Origin: Lachnospiraceae bacterium
GTDB lineage: Bacteria; Bacillota; Clostridia; Lachnospirales; Lachnospiraceae
NCBI GenBank assembly: GCA_017465475.1
Contig: JAFTWC010000018.1
Span: forward strand, 26,202-90,201
Direction: 5' to 3'
Length of the DNA stretch: 64,000 nt
Positions 1-9,115 of this stretch are shown here, one piece after another (position 1 is the first letter of the stretch; every line of letters starts with the position of its first letter). Made by a program: the position numbers and the translations under genes. The notes under the pieces were generated by a model that was given only the letters and a program-made list of their open reading frames with translations, was not told where the DNA came from and did not search any database.

Positions 1-2
1 AG

Positions 3-65
3 TGTGTGGAATATGCGGATATGATAGTGAATGTAATTGTCGAAGGAGGACATTGTGTTGGATAA
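3..65 (+). CDS. C-terminal fragment of an upstream gene (partial)
   Basis: Frame 3 is open from the window edge to a TAA at 63-65 and encodes about 20 residues containing ADMIVNVIVEGG. The stop overlaps the likely start of the next gene (TTG at 58), as expected for translationally coupled genes. The fragment is too short to assign a family. The alternative is that this open frame is chance. Confidence 0.45.
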   Translation, partial: CVEYADMIVNVIVEGGHCVG

Positions 66-720
66 GTTAGTGAAGACAAAAGAATTATACGCTTCCTGGC
101 CGGAGTATTTGGCAGAGTTGTTTGAAAGTTGCGAATATCCGTGGGAAATGCTCCCGAAGATTAAGGAGTATGCGAAAGCACTGATTGAGAAAGGAATTCC
201 GGGCTATACCTTATATGCCGAAGGAGTACTGGTGGGTGAAAATGTAAAGATTTACCCGACGGCTACCATTGAGGGCCCTGCCATCATTGGTTCTGGCACC
301 GAAGTTCGTCCGGGAGCATTTATCCGTGGCAGCGTGATTACCGGAGAAAATTGTGTTATGGGAAATTCTTCGGAGTTTAAAAATTGCGTGCTTTTGGATA
401 AGGTGCAGGCGCCTCATTACAACTACATCGGTGATTCTATTATGGGAAACAAAGCCCACACCGGTGCGGGAACCATTTGTTCCAACTTAAAGTCTGATGG
501 TAAGGCAGTGGTGATTCACGGGGATGTGGACTATGAGACCGGACTTCGTAAAATCGGCGGTATTCTGGCGGATGGTGCAGATGTGGGATGCGGTTCTGTT
601 ATCAATCCGGGCACGGTCATCGGGAAAAACACCTCCGTATATCCGCTTACCGCACTGCGCGGGGTATATCCTGCAGATTGTATTGTAAAGGATACCAAGA
701 CAGTTGTGAAGCGGGTGTAA
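58..720 (+). CDS. Left-handed beta-helix (GlmU C-terminal-like) nucleotidyl/acyl-transferase family protein
   Basis: The product is about 220 residues. A short helical N-terminus is followed by hexapeptide repeats of the left-handed beta-helix type (VLVGENVKIYPTATI, IGSGTEVRPGAFI, VGCGSVINPGTVIG). These resemble the acyltransferase half of GlmU, but the nucleotidyl-transferase (Rossmann) half is absent, so it is not a full GlmU. The likely role is acyl or sugar-nucleotide transfer in amino-sugar metabolism, which fits nagB next door. Start choice: AGGAGG at 44-49 lies 8 nt before TTG 58 and 5 nt before GTG 55. An earlier in-frame TTG at 37 would place the ribosome binding site inside the gene. 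The exact substrate is unknown. Confidence 0.75.
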   Translation: MDKLVKTKELYASWPEYLAELFESCEYPWEMLPKIKEYAKALIEKGIPGYTLYAEGVLVGENVKIYPTATIEGPAIIGSGTEVRPGAFIRGSVITGENCVMGNSSEFKNCVLLDKVQAPHYNYIGDSIMGNKAHTGAGTICSNLKSDGKAVVIHGDVDYETGLRKIGGILADGADVGCGSVINPGTVIGKNTSVYPLTALRGVYPADCIVKDTKTVVKRV

Positions 721-822
721 AACCGATGGAACAAGCCGGTTTGTCAAAAAGTGAAACTGATCGGCGCAGTTTGTGAATCAGAGAATAAAAAGTTAAATAT
801 AAAAGAGAAGGAGACTATCACT

Positions 823-1533
823 ATGAATTTTATCAAGGTAAATAACTATGACGAACTCAGCACCAAGGCGGCAGCACTTATTTGTGCCCAGGTAGTAATG
901 AAACCGAACTGTGTTCTTGGTTTGGCTACCGGTTCTTCCCCGCTGGGGACTTACGAAAAGATTGCAGAGAAGTGTGCCAAGGGCGAGGTGGACTTTTCCA
1001 AGGTTTCTTCCATTAATCTTGACGAGTATGTAGGCCTTGACGGTTCGAATGACCAGAGCTATCGTTATTTCATGAACACCAATTTGTTCGAAAAGATTAA
1101 TATCGATGTTACCAAGACCAATGTACCGAACGGTTGTGCAGCAGACCTTAAGGCAGAGTGCGAGGCTTACGATGCATTAATCGCGCAGTCCGGCGGGATT
1201 GACTTGCAGCTTCTCGGTATCGGCCTTGACGGTCACATCGGTTTTAACGAGCCGGATACTTATTTTGAAAAGGCAACCCATGTGGTAGATCTGGACCCGT
1301 CCACCATCGAGGCAAATGCTCGTTTCTTTGCTTCTGAGGCAGATGTGCCGAGAAAGGCAGTTACCATGGGAATGGGTGGCATCATGAGTGCAAAGAAGGT
1401 ACTTTTGATTGCCAACGGTAAGAATAAGAAGGACATCGTAGAGAAGGCTTTCTTTGGTCCGATTACACCGTCCTGTCCGGCATCCATTTTGCAGTTACAT
1501 CCGGATTTGACTGTGATTTACAGCGAGAACTAA
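823..1533 (+). CDS. nagB: Glucosamine-6-phosphate deaminase
   Basis: Converts glucosamine 6-phosphate to fructose 6-phosphate and ammonia in the cytoplasm, linking amino-sugar use to glycolysis. The product is 236 residues, near the usual 240-265. Visible active-site residues are D67 (in NLDEY), D136 and H138 (LDGHIGFNEP) and E143. They keep the spacing of the E. coli residues D72, D141, H143 and E148. The phosphate-binding LATGSSP loop is at about residues 34-40. The ATG at 823 follows GAGAAGGAG; in-frame codons further upstream lack a ribosome binding site. The gene ends at a bidirectional terminator shared with the convergent transporter. Confidence 0.93.
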   Translation: MNFIKVNNYDELSTKAAALICAQVVMKPNCVLGLATGSSPLGTYEKIAEKCAKGEVDFSKVSSINLDEYVGLDGSNDQSYRYFMNTNLFEKINIDVTKTNVPNGCAADLKAECEAYDALIAQSGGIDLQLLGIGLDGHIGFNEPDTYFEKATHVVDLDPSTIEANARFFASEADVPRKAVTMGMGGIMSAKKVLLIANGKNKKDIVEKAFFGPITPSCPASILQLHPDLTVIYSEN

Positions 1534-1605
1534 TTACGGATTTTATGGATGTATGAGAAGATAGTTTTCGGGAATCGAAAACAGAAAAGCCGGAAAGAAA
1601 TGTAA

Positions 1606-1656
1606 AAAGAGAGGTTGCGCCTTGCGGTTTGATTCCGTAGGGCACAACCTCTTTTA
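1606..1656. terminator. Bidirectional intrinsic terminator between nagB and the OFA transporter
   Basis: A long inverted repeat (AAAAGAGGTTGCGCC ... GGGCACAACCTCTTTT) has a T-run on the plus side and an A-run on the other. It can therefore end both convergent transcripts. Confidence 0.85.
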
Positions 1657-1699
1657 TTGTTATAGTATTGTAATCACAAGCAACGTGAATTACGGAAGA

Positions 1700-2995
1700 T
1701 TACTTCGCTGCTTTCTTCTTATGGTCTACTAAGAAGATGCTGATTAATAATGCAACCACATACAGAGCAAGGGTTAAATACAATACTGCCTGATAACCGT
1801 CCGGGTTGATCATGTTGCCGTGACCGTCATCTACGAAGGAACCGACCTTGTTTACAATGAGGGAAGCAATCTGATTACCGGTTAATCCTGCAAATGCCCA
1901 TGCGGAAAGCACAAGACCATGGATGGCGCTGATGTTGCCCATGCCGTAGTGGTCGGATAATAAGGTCGGTACATTACTGAAACCGCCGCCGTAACCTGCA
2001 TTTACGATAAACAAAAGCACAAGTACAAAAATCAGAAGAATCGTACTGGAACCGCGATCGGTGATACCTTTGGTAAGAACAACAATACCGGTAGCTGCAA
2101 TGGACAAGACAAAAATAATTTTGTAAATGGTATTGCGGTTCTTCATCTTATCAGCCCATGCGGAGAAGCCCAAACGTCCGCCTGCATTAAAGATGGCGGT
2201 AACGGAAGAAAGTACACCAGCCATGCCTGCGAGACCGATACATTTGATAATCATCTTTTCCTGGGAAATCAATGCGAGACCACAGGTGATGTTTAAATAG
2301 AACATTAACCAAATGCCGATGAAAACAAGCGGCTTTTCTTTGATACAGTCAATGGCACGGGCACCCTTTTCCTTGGTGGCCGGCTCATGCCAGCCTGCCG
2401 GCTTCGCCAGAAGAAGATGACCCACAAACATCATAACAAAGTAAATGGCTGCAAGAATCAGGAACATTTTGTAGATGCCGCCCTCACCGAGGGAAGCTAA
2501 CATTGCCTGCATAATCGGGCTTGCGATAGCTTTTGCGGCACCGAAACCTGCTACGGCAAGACCGGTAGCAAGACCCTTGCGGTCACTGAACCAGAGCATT
2601 AATGTTTTTACCGGAGATAAGTAACCGGTACCGAGACCGATACCCATGATGAAACCGTAGCAAACATAAATACCGATTAACGCCAATAGGCTTCCCTTAT
2701 GTGCACCGCCGTACCAAATAAAGAAACCGGTACCGGCCATACCTGCTGCAAAGCAAATGGCAGCCAATAAGGAAGATTTATGTATATCTTTTTCTACAAT
2801 ATTTCCTAAGAAAGCAGCAGAGATTCCGAGGAAGAAAATAGCAAAGCTGAATGCCCACTCGGTTGCGCTTTTGGAAAAGCCGATGTAATCTGCGATTTCC
2901 TGACTGAAAATCGACCAACAGTATACCGTGCCGATACTGCAATGCAAAAGTAATGCAGGGATGGCGGCACGAAGCCATTTGTTTTGGAATTTCAT
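1700..2995 (-). CDS. OFA (oxalate/formate antiporter) family MFS transporter
   Basis: A 431-residue membrane protein with about 12 hydrophobic segments. The N-terminus (LHCSIGTVYCWSIFSQEI) and the conserved loops resemble the OxlT/OFA subfamily of major facilitator transporters. Members exchange small carboxylates, but many Clostridia homologues have no known substrate, so no transport specificity is claimed. ATG at 2995 is preceded by AGGTGG at 8 nt. The longer open frame to 3088 lacks a ribosome binding site. The gene stands alone and converges on nagB. Confidence 0.85.
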   Translation of the reverse strand: MKFQNKWLRAAIPALLLHCSIGTVYCWSIFSQEIADYIGFSKSATEWAFSFAIFFLGISAAFLGNIVEKDIHKSSLLAAICFAAGMAGTGFFIWYGGAHKGSLLALIGIYVCYGFIMGIGLGTGYLSPVKTLMLWFSDRKGLATGLAVAGFGAAKAIASPIMQAMLASLGEGGIYKMFLILAAIYFVMMFVGHLLLAKPAGWHEPATKEKGARAIDCIKEKPLVFIGIWLMFYLNITCGLALISQEKMIIKCIGLAGMAGVLSSVTAIFNAGGRLGFSAWADKMKNRNTIYKIIFVLSIAATGIVVLTKGITDRGSSTILLIFVLVLLFIVNAGYGGGFSNVPTLLSDHYGMGNISAIHGLVLSAWAFAGLTGNQIASLIVNKVGSFVDDGHGNMINPDGYQAVLYLTLALYVVALLISIFLVDHKKKAAK

Positions 2996-3192
2996 ATATA
3001 GTTCCACCTTTCTGTTTCTGTATAAATATAGAAGTTGAATAATTGGTCTGTATGGAATTAACAACCTCCCGACGAAATAGAATAACATGAACAGGAGAAT
3101 TTTGCAAGATGAGATTGAAAAAAATTTAACAAATATTGAACCGGTAGCTTTTTATAAAGAATAAACAGAGGGGTGTATACTGTGGAATTGAG

Positions 3193-3221
3193 TAGACAAA
3201 AGTAGTGTTTTGAAGTATAAT
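3193..3221 (+). promoter_or_regulatory. Sigma-A-type promoter for the CHASE2 cyclase operon
   Basis: TAGACA (3193-3198), a 17-nt spacer, then TATAAT (3216-3221), about 50 nt before the ATG of the cyclase gene. Confidence 0.65.
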
Positions 3222-3270
3222 TACAGTAGGTTTTTTCTATTTGAAAAGAGACATATTGAGGTGTGTACCT

Positions 3271-5082
3271 ATGAAGATACTAAAGAGAATATGCAGTTGT
3301 CTTTTATTCGGAGTATTGGCTTTTACGGGAGTTTTCTCAGGGGTGTTGGATGCTGCGGATAAATCGGCTGAGGATATGTTGTATCATCGTCCGGGGAAAA
3401 TTGACGCGAAAATAAAGATAGTAAAGATTGATGATCGTACTATGAATCGGTTGGGAGAGTTTTCTTCCTGGGACCGGGATATTTACGCGGATTTGGTGGA
3501 AACGTTGTGTGTGTCCGAGGAGATACGACCGGCGGTAATCGGATTCGATGTGTTATTCGGCGATGAAAAGAATGGGGAGACTGATGCACGATTTGCCAGA
3601 GTCTGTGGAGAGCAGGGGAATGTGGTGACCGGTCTCAGCTATGTGTTTACGAAAAAAACGTTTGAGGATCTGCAGGGAAACCTGTACGAGAATAAAATGT
3701 ATGCGGAGGAGAAAGTACTTCCTTACGCGAGCTTACGTGAGGCTACGAGACAAGGTTTTGTAAATGCCTTGATGGATGAGGATGACAGTATTATCCGAAG
3801 TTCTTTTTTGTATTTTACAGAAGAAGACGGAACGAAAGTTCAGAGCTTCAGCAGTGCGGTCTATGCAACCTATATGGAGTTTCTCGGGAAAACGGCGGAA
3901 TATCCGACAGAAAAGAATAAAATGACGTTTCGATATTCCGGAAAACCGGGTGAACATGAAAATGTTTCTTTGGTGGATGTATTAGACGGAACCGTTCCGC
4001 CGGAGGCATTTAACGATTGCATTGTATTGGTAGGGGCATATGCCCAGGGGTTTATGGATGCCTACTTTGTTCCGGTGGACCGTTCTGCTCAGATGTATGG
4101 AGTGGAGATTCATGCCAATGTCATTCAGGCATTATTGGAACAAAAAACATTGACGCAGATTCCTGCAGCAGCGGAAGCAATCGTAACTGCATTGATTGTA
4201 ATTGCGTTGGTGTTGCTTTGCGAACGGCTCAGTGTGGGAAAGGTTGCTGCAGTTTGTGGCATCGTTGTGGTGGTTAAGATGGCAGCGGGCTTTGTGCTGT
4301 TTGGACTGGGGTATTCGGGAAATGTACTGGTACTTCCGGTTACAACAGTTGCGGTAGGAATTTATAGTATTGCATTACAGTATTACCGGGCGCGTAAGGC
4401 TAAACAAAGTATCGAAAAGGCATTTCGAAAGTATGTGGCACCCCAGGTGGTAAAAGAAATTGCGAAAAGCGGAACCTATGAGTTAAAACTTGGGGGAGAA
4501 AACAGAGAAATTGCGGTTCTGTTTGTAGATATCAGAGGGTTCACGTCCTTATCCGAGAAGATTTCTGCGGAACAGGTGGTAGAGATTTTAAATGAGTATC
4601 TTGCGCTGACAACGGAATGTGTGTTTCGGCACGGCGGGACGTTAGATAAGTTTGTGGGAGATGCCACCATGGCGGTGTTTAATGCGCCTTTTGATACGGA
4701 AGATTATGTGTATAAGGCAGTTCTTACTGCGTGGGATATTGTACGGGGAGGAGACCGGATTGAGAAGGAGTTTACGGAACGCTTTGGAATACCGGTAGGA
4801 TTCGGAGTGGGAATTAATTGCGGTCCGGCAGTTGTGGGCAATATCGGTTGTGAGTTCCGGATGGATTATACCGCCATCGGAGATACGGTAAATACGGCGG
4901 CCCGTTTGGAGGCAAATGCACCGAGAGGTACGATTTATATCAGTGAAACGGTGTACCGTCAGGTGAAAGACCGTATTACGGTAGATGAAGTAGGAGAAAT
5001 TCCGTTAAAAGGAAAAGCGAACGGTGTGTATGTGTATTCGGTAACAGGTGTGAACGGAGAGCAGAGTCCGAATAAGGAGTGA
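3271..5082 (+). CDS. CHASE2-domain membrane class III nucleotidyl cyclase (probable adenylate cyclase)
   Basis: A 603-residue sensor cyclase. A signal-anchor helix (residues 5-27) is followed by an extracytoplasmic CHASE2 domain (about 30-290), three membrane helices (about 300-370) and a class III cyclase domain (about 410-590). Metal-binding aspartates are D420 (FVDIRGF) and D464 (KFVGDAT). The purine-specifying pair reads K460/T534, as in bacterial adenylate cyclases such as Anabaena CyaB1. The transition-state residues N541 and R545 are present. It is therefore expected to be active and to make cAMP. ATG 3271 follows GAGGTG; a TTG at 3241 has no ribosome binding site. A cNMP-binding protein is encoded three genes downstream, and the genes are spaced by 4-18 nt. 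Confidence 0.88.
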   Translation: MKILKRICSCLLFGVLAFTGVFSGVLDAADKSAEDMLYHRPGKIDAKIKIVKIDDRTMNRLGEFSSWDRDIYADLVETLCVSEEIRPAVIGFDVLFGDEKNGETDARFARVCGEQGNVVTGLSYVFTKKTFEDLQGNLYENKMYAEEKVLPYASLREATRQGFVNALMDEDDSIIRSSFLYFTEEDGTKVQSFSSAVYATYMEFLGKTAEYPTEKNKMTFRYSGKPGEHENVSLVDVLDGTVPPEAFNDCIVLVGAYAQGFMDAYFVPVDRSAQMYGVEIHANVIQALLEQKTLTQIPAAAEAIVTALIVIALVLLCERLSVGKVAAVCGIVVVVKMAAGFVLFGLGYSGNVLVLPVTTVAVGIYSIALQYYRARKAKQSIEKAFRKYVAPQVVKEIAKSGTYELKLGGENREIAVLFVDIRGFTSLSEKISAEQVVEILNEYLALTTECVFRHGGTLDKFVGDATMAVFNAPFDTEDYVYKAVLTAWDIVRGGDRIEKEFTERFGIPVGFGVGINCGPAVVGNIGCEFRMDYTAIGDTVNTAARLEANAPRGTIYISETVYRQVKDRITVDEVGEIPLKGKANGVYVYSVTGVNGEQSPNKE

Positions 5083-5086
5083 GTGT

Positions 5087-5863
5087 ATGAGACAACTATT
5101 AATCATCCCGGATCGAAACGACTTGGATGAATCCCTGAGGCTGGCTTTTGAATACGGAGTGGGATTGGAATACAATGATTTTTTTGCTCCGGATCTTTTG
5201 GAGGATGAGAGGAAACAGCAGGAAGTTGTGGCAACCTATCAAGGTAAGAGACTGCCGGTGTATTGTACTTTGCACGGTGCATTTTACGATGTGATTCCCT
5301 TCAGTCCGGATATAAGAATTAGAGAGGTTGCGAAACTGCGCATCTGTCAGAGCATGGAAATCGCAAAACAACTGGGTGCAAAGGTGGTAGTGTTTCACAC
5401 AAGCTACAATCCGAGTTTGAATTCGGAAGGCTATGTAAAACAATGGCTTGATACCAATGAGAAGTTTTGGAGTGAAGTTCTTTCAAAATACCCGGAGACA
5501 GCCGTTTACTTGGAAAACACCTTTGAACAGACACCGGATGTGTTGGAGCGGTTGTCAGAGCAACTTTGTAAATTTGAAAACTACGGAGTCTGTCTGGATT
5601 TTGCCCATGCATGTTTGTCAAAAACAGCGCCGGATGAATGGGCGAAACGGCTTGGCAGGTTTGTAAAGCATATTCATATCAATGATAATGACGGCATCAG
5701 TGACTTGCACCAGGCTTGGGGTGACGGGACACTTGACAGAGCGTGTTTTTATCGTTGTTATGAAACGTATTTACAGGATGCTACGGTATTGGTAGAAACA
5801 TCGAAAAAAGAAGATACGATTCGTTCTCTTCGGAAGCTGAAAGAGGAAGGATTTTTAAAATAA
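5087..5863 (+). CDS. Xylose-isomerase-like TIM-barrel protein (sugar phosphate isomerase/epimerase family)
   Basis: 258 residues of the AP-endonuclease-2/xylose isomerase-like TIM-barrel superfamily. Visible metal-site motifs are VYLENTFEQ (Glu), CLDFAHA (Asp/His), HIHINDND (His) and VLVETSK (Glu). The metal site therefore looks intact. Members isomerise or epimerise sugars or cleave DNA; the substrate here is unknown. It starts 4 nt after the cyclase stop behind AAGGAGTGAG, so it is almost certainly co-transcribed with the signalling genes. Why a sugar isomerase sits in this operon is unclear. Confidence 0.8.
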   Translation: MRQLLIIPDRNDLDESLRLAFEYGVGLEYNDFFAPDLLEDERKQQEVVATYQGKRLPVYCTLHGAFYDVIPFSPDIRIREVAKLRICQSMEIAKQLGAKVVVFHTSYNPSLNSEGYVKQWLDTNEKFWSEVLSKYPETAVYLENTFEQTPDVLERLSEQLCKFENYGVCLDFAHACLSKTAPDEWAKRLGRFVKHIHINDNDGISDLHQAWGDGTLDRACFYRCYETYLQDATVLVETSKKEDTIRSLRKLKEEGFLK

Positions 5864-5881
5864 TTATTTCGGGGGCATTGT

Positions 5882-8800
5882 ATGATACAAAAGAAGGCAG
5901 AACGATTCAAAAGAGTATGGGGAGTTCTGATGATGGCATTATTACCGGTACTTATTTGTGCCGGGTGTACGGATGGTGATTTCACGTTTCGAACCATCAG
6001 TGTGGCGGAAGTGTCCGGTACGGTAACTGTTACGAAAGATACTTCTTCTTATAAGGCATATGTGGGAATGGTATTGCAGGAAGGACACGAGATTACCACC
6101 GAAAAGGACAGCTACGCCCGCTTTGTTTTAGATGGGGATAAGTATGCCAAGTTAGAAGAAGAGAGTAAGGTGGTATTTGAAACCGTGGGAGAACTGGGAA
6201 GCGGAAAGACAAGAATTCGTCTGGAACGGGGCTCTGTTACCGGTGAAATTGTGAAGCCGTTAGGAAAGGATGAAGAGTTTGTTATTAATACGCCGAATGC
6301 GGTGCTGGCCATTCGCGGTACCTTTTTCCGCATTGACATCAGAGAAACGGAAAGAGGCGATGTAGTAACGGACGTGATGATCTACAGCGGAGCGGTGGCA
6401 GCACGACGCGTGTTCCCGGATGGCACCATGAGCCGGGAGGAAGTGCTAATCAACGCCGGACGGCAGGCTACCATCTGCATGACAGAGGATGATACCTTCT
6501 ATGTATTGGCGGATGAAAAGGGAGAAGAGGTTTTCATTGATCCGGAGCTTTTTGTGCCGGAAGAGGGAGAAACTCTGGATGTAACCACCCCGATACAGAC
6601 CGAAGAGATTTCGGATGGCGATTTGGTGGATTTATATTTTGCAAGTCAAAACGGACATGAGATGTTCGTACCGATAGAAGAATTGGAACAGAAACTGGAG
6701 GATAGGGAAATCGAGGTAGAAACCTATACTCCGGTGTATACGGTGGTGGAGCAGGTACTTGAACTGTATGGAGCCAAGGAGGGAACAGAAAAGCCGGAAA
6801 TAACCTTACTGCCGACCCCGTCTCCGAGACCGACCGCAACGGCAAAACCGAAGCCGGCAGCGACGGAGACTCCGAAACCAACGGCCACGGCTACACCGAC
6901 GGCAACTGCAACCCCGGAGCCGACAATAAAGCCGGAACCGACGGCAACGCCGATGCCGGAACTGACGGCAACGCCGACACCGAAGCCGACGGCAACAGCG
7001 ACGCCGACAGCAACGGCAAAACCAAAGCCGACAGCAACGCCAAAACCAACGGTAAAGCCGAAGCCGACCGCAACAGCAACGCCAAAGCCAACGGCAACAC
7101 CGAAGCCGACAGCAACCCCGGTACCAACGGCAACGCCGACACCAAAGCCGACAGCAACCCCGGTGCCAACGGCAACGCCGACACCAAAGCCGACCGCAAC
7201 CCCGGTGCCAACGGCAACACCAAAGCCGACAGCAACTCCATGGCCGACCCAACCGATACAGCCGTCTCAGCCGACGCATGAGCATACAGAGCAGTGGGTA
7301 ACGACAGAAGCTACCTGTACCCAGTCAGGTGTAACAAGGGTGACTTGTATGACCTGTGGCGCAGAGCTTTCAAGGGAAGTGATTCCTGCAAAGGGACATG
7401 TTTGGGAAACAGAATATACGACAGATACCCCTGCTACTTGTACAACGGCAGGAAGCCGGTCCATACATTGTGAGAATTGTAATGAGAAGAAAGATGAAAT
7501 AGAGATTCCGGCAGGACATAGCTTTGGAGAGTGGCAGACGACAGTTGAGTCCACGTGTTTTTCGCACGGCGAGGTAGAACGTAGTTGTTCGGTTTGCGGT
7601 GAAACGGAGCATGGTTATAAGGGCATGCTGGAACATGATTACGAAGAGGATTTTACGGTGGATGAGGCGGCCACTTGCAGTGCGGAAGGAAGTAAATCCA
7701 GACACTGTAAAAACTGCGAGGCCACCACGGATGTGACAGCGATTCCGATGATGGACCATACGGAAGATGCAGGCGGAACGGAAGAATGTCATTTGATGTG
7801 TAGTGTATGCGGAACAACATTAGAAGACGGAAGTTTTCACAGTATAACGAGTGAAGTGACGAAGACTGCGAAGTGTGTTGAAGCCGGAGAAACGACCTAT
7901 ACTTGTACCTGTGGTTATAGTTATACGGAGGAGATTGCGGCACTGGGACATTTTAAGGCACTTTTTGATGCATCTGATACTTATTGTGACAGATGTGGCA
8001 CCAGATGGGTAGAAATCGATTCCGTTAATTTCCCGGATGAGATGTTCTGTACTTATGTCAGACAGTTTGATACGGACGGCAGCGGTTATTTGTTAGGAGA
8101 TGAGCTGGCTGCAGTAACTACCATCAATATCGCGGGAACTGACACGCAAGATGGTGGATACAGGGATCTGTCCTTTATCGGTATGTTCCCGGAATTGACC
8201 ACGTTAAATTGTGCGTATAACAGCTCTATTACAAGTATTGATTTAAGCAGTAATACGAAGTTGACACAGCTGGATGTGACCGGTTGTGATGGCTTAACAA
8301 CTTTGAACGTAATGGATTGTGCGGAATTGACGAGTCTTGACGTTAGCGGATGTACGGGATTGACAAGTCTTGGAGCATCGAATTCCGGACTTACAATACT
8401 GACGTTGCCGGCAAGCAATGCGGCTCTTGTGAGTTTAAATGTCTCAAACACACAGATTACACAGTTGGATCTTTCGGGGTGTATTGCTTTGGAATCTATA
8501 ACTGTAGACGGTAGTAAGTTGGATACTTTGAGAATAAATGAGACCAGTACTCCGGCTGTCACATATATCAGTGCAGCGGGCTGTACGGCGCTGCGGACAT
8601 TAAATGTATCGGTAGGATATGATGCATTGGAAACGCTGAATGTCAGCGGTTGTTCCTCGCTTGGATCGTTGCAGCTCTCTTTATGTGCAAACCTTTCAAG
8701 CTTGAATGTAAGCGGTTGTACCGGTATGACCAGTTTGGATATCGGCAGTACAAAGGTTGCAGATATGGGTACCATTGGATTGGATGGCTTAATCAGCCTG

Positions 8801-9103
8801 ACATCCTTCGGTGCAAGTCAGGCAAATCTTGATGATGATGATATGGATGTACTTCAGTCATGTCTGCCGATTACACTGAAGTATTTGACATTAGTATCTA
8901 ATCCGAATATAACGGAAATAACGTTGCACGGATTTACGGAGTTAGTATCACTGCAATTAGCGGATTGTACCGGTTTGACCTCTGTTGATTTGACAGGATG
9001 TAATCCTACCGGAGCATTAACAGTAGTGACCAGTGGTACGAATATAAGACAGACGGATATTGTGGGCTGGCAGGCTCATTGGACATGTATAAAGGAAGAT
9101 TAA
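5882..9103 (+). CDS. FecR-domain surface lipoprotein with Pro/Thr spacer, Cys-repeats and leucine-rich repeats
   Basis: A 1073-residue mosaic. The N-terminal hydrophobic segment ends in Cys29; the lipobox ICAGC is imperfect, so lipidation is likely but not certain. Residues about 35-180 are a FecR-like domain (VAEVSGTVTVTKD, NTPNAVLAIRGT). Residues about 305-460 are a PTATPKPTA-type wall-spanning spacer. About five Cys-rich repeats with ATC..G...C..C and IPA.GH signatures follow (about 465-700). Next comes an EF-hand/dockerin-like loop, DTDGSGYLLGDEL, and then leucine-rich repeats (LTSLDVSGC units) to the end. It is probably a cell-envelope ligand or protein-binding sensor. FecR domains often accompany CHASE2 proteins, supporting a link to the cyclase. 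The ribosome binding site (CGGGGGC) is atypical. Confidence 0.85.
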   Translation: MIQKKAERFKRVWGVLMMALLPVLICAGCTDGDFTFRTISVAEVSGTVTVTKDTSSYKAYVGMVLQEGHEITTEKDSYARFVLDGDKYAKLEEESKVVFETVGELGSGKTRIRLERGSVTGEIVKPLGKDEEFVINTPNAVLAIRGTFFRIDIRETERGDVVTDVMIYSGAVAARRVFPDGTMSREEVLINAGRQATICMTEDDTFYVLADEKGEEVFIDPELFVPEEGETLDVTTPIQTEEISDGDLVDLYFASQNGHEMFVPIEELEQKLEDREIEVETYTPVYTVVEQVLELYGAKEGTEKPEITLLPTPSPRPTATAKPKPAATETPKPTATATPTATATPEPTIKPEPTATPMPELTATPTPKPTATATPTATAKPKPTATPKPTVKPKPTATATPKPTATPKPTATPVPTATPTPKPTATPVPTATPTPKPTATPVPTATPKPTATPWPTQPIQPSQPTHEHTEQWVTTEATCTQSGVTRVTCMTCGAELSREVIPAKGHVWETEYTTDTPATCTTAGSRSIHCENCNEKKDEIEIPAGHSFGEWQTTVESTCFSHGEVERSCSVCGETEHGYKGMLEHDYEEDFTVDEAATCSAEGSKSRHCKNCEATTDVTAIPMMDHTEDAGGTEECHLMCSVCGTTLEDGSFHSITSEVTKTAKCVEAGETTYTCTCGYSYTEEIAALGHFKALFDASDTYCDRCGTRWVEIDSVNFPDEMFCTYVRQFDTDGSGYLLGDELAAVTTINIAGTDTQDGGYRDLSFIGMFPELTTLNCAYNSSITSIDLSSNTKLTQLDVTGCDGLTTLNVMDCAELTSLDVSGCTGLTSLGASNSGLTILTLPASNAALVSLNVSNTQITQLDLSGCIALESITVDGSKLDTLRINETSTPAVTYISAAGCTALRTLNVSVGYDALETLNVSGCSSLGSLQLSLCANLSSLNVSGCTGMTSLDIGSTKVADMGTIGLDGLISLTSFGASQANLDDDDMDVLQSCLPITLKYLTLVSNPNITEITLHGFTELVSLQLADCTGLTSVDLTGCNPTGALTVVTSGTNIRQTDIVGWQAHWTCIKED
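7095..7240 (+). repeat. 42-bp tandem repeat in the Pro/Thr spacer
   Basis: Roughly three near-identical 42-bp units (PTATPTPKPTATPV, 14 residues each), flanked by diverged copies back to about 6810. Such arrays change length by slippage, so the spacer length probably varies between strains. Confidence 0.8.
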
Positions 9104-9115
9104 GGAGGCTGCTTT

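Noticed and set aside
6806-7285. Long minus-strand frames rich in Arg/Cys/Leu opposite the Pro/Thr spacer
   Set aside because: They mirror the PTATP repeat of the FecR gene in the other frames, have skewed composition and lack a ribosome binding site.
8086-8775. 229-codon minus-strand frame opposite the leucine-rich repeats
   Set aside because: Produced by the repeat codon pattern of the plus-strand gene; no ribosome binding site or family resemblance.
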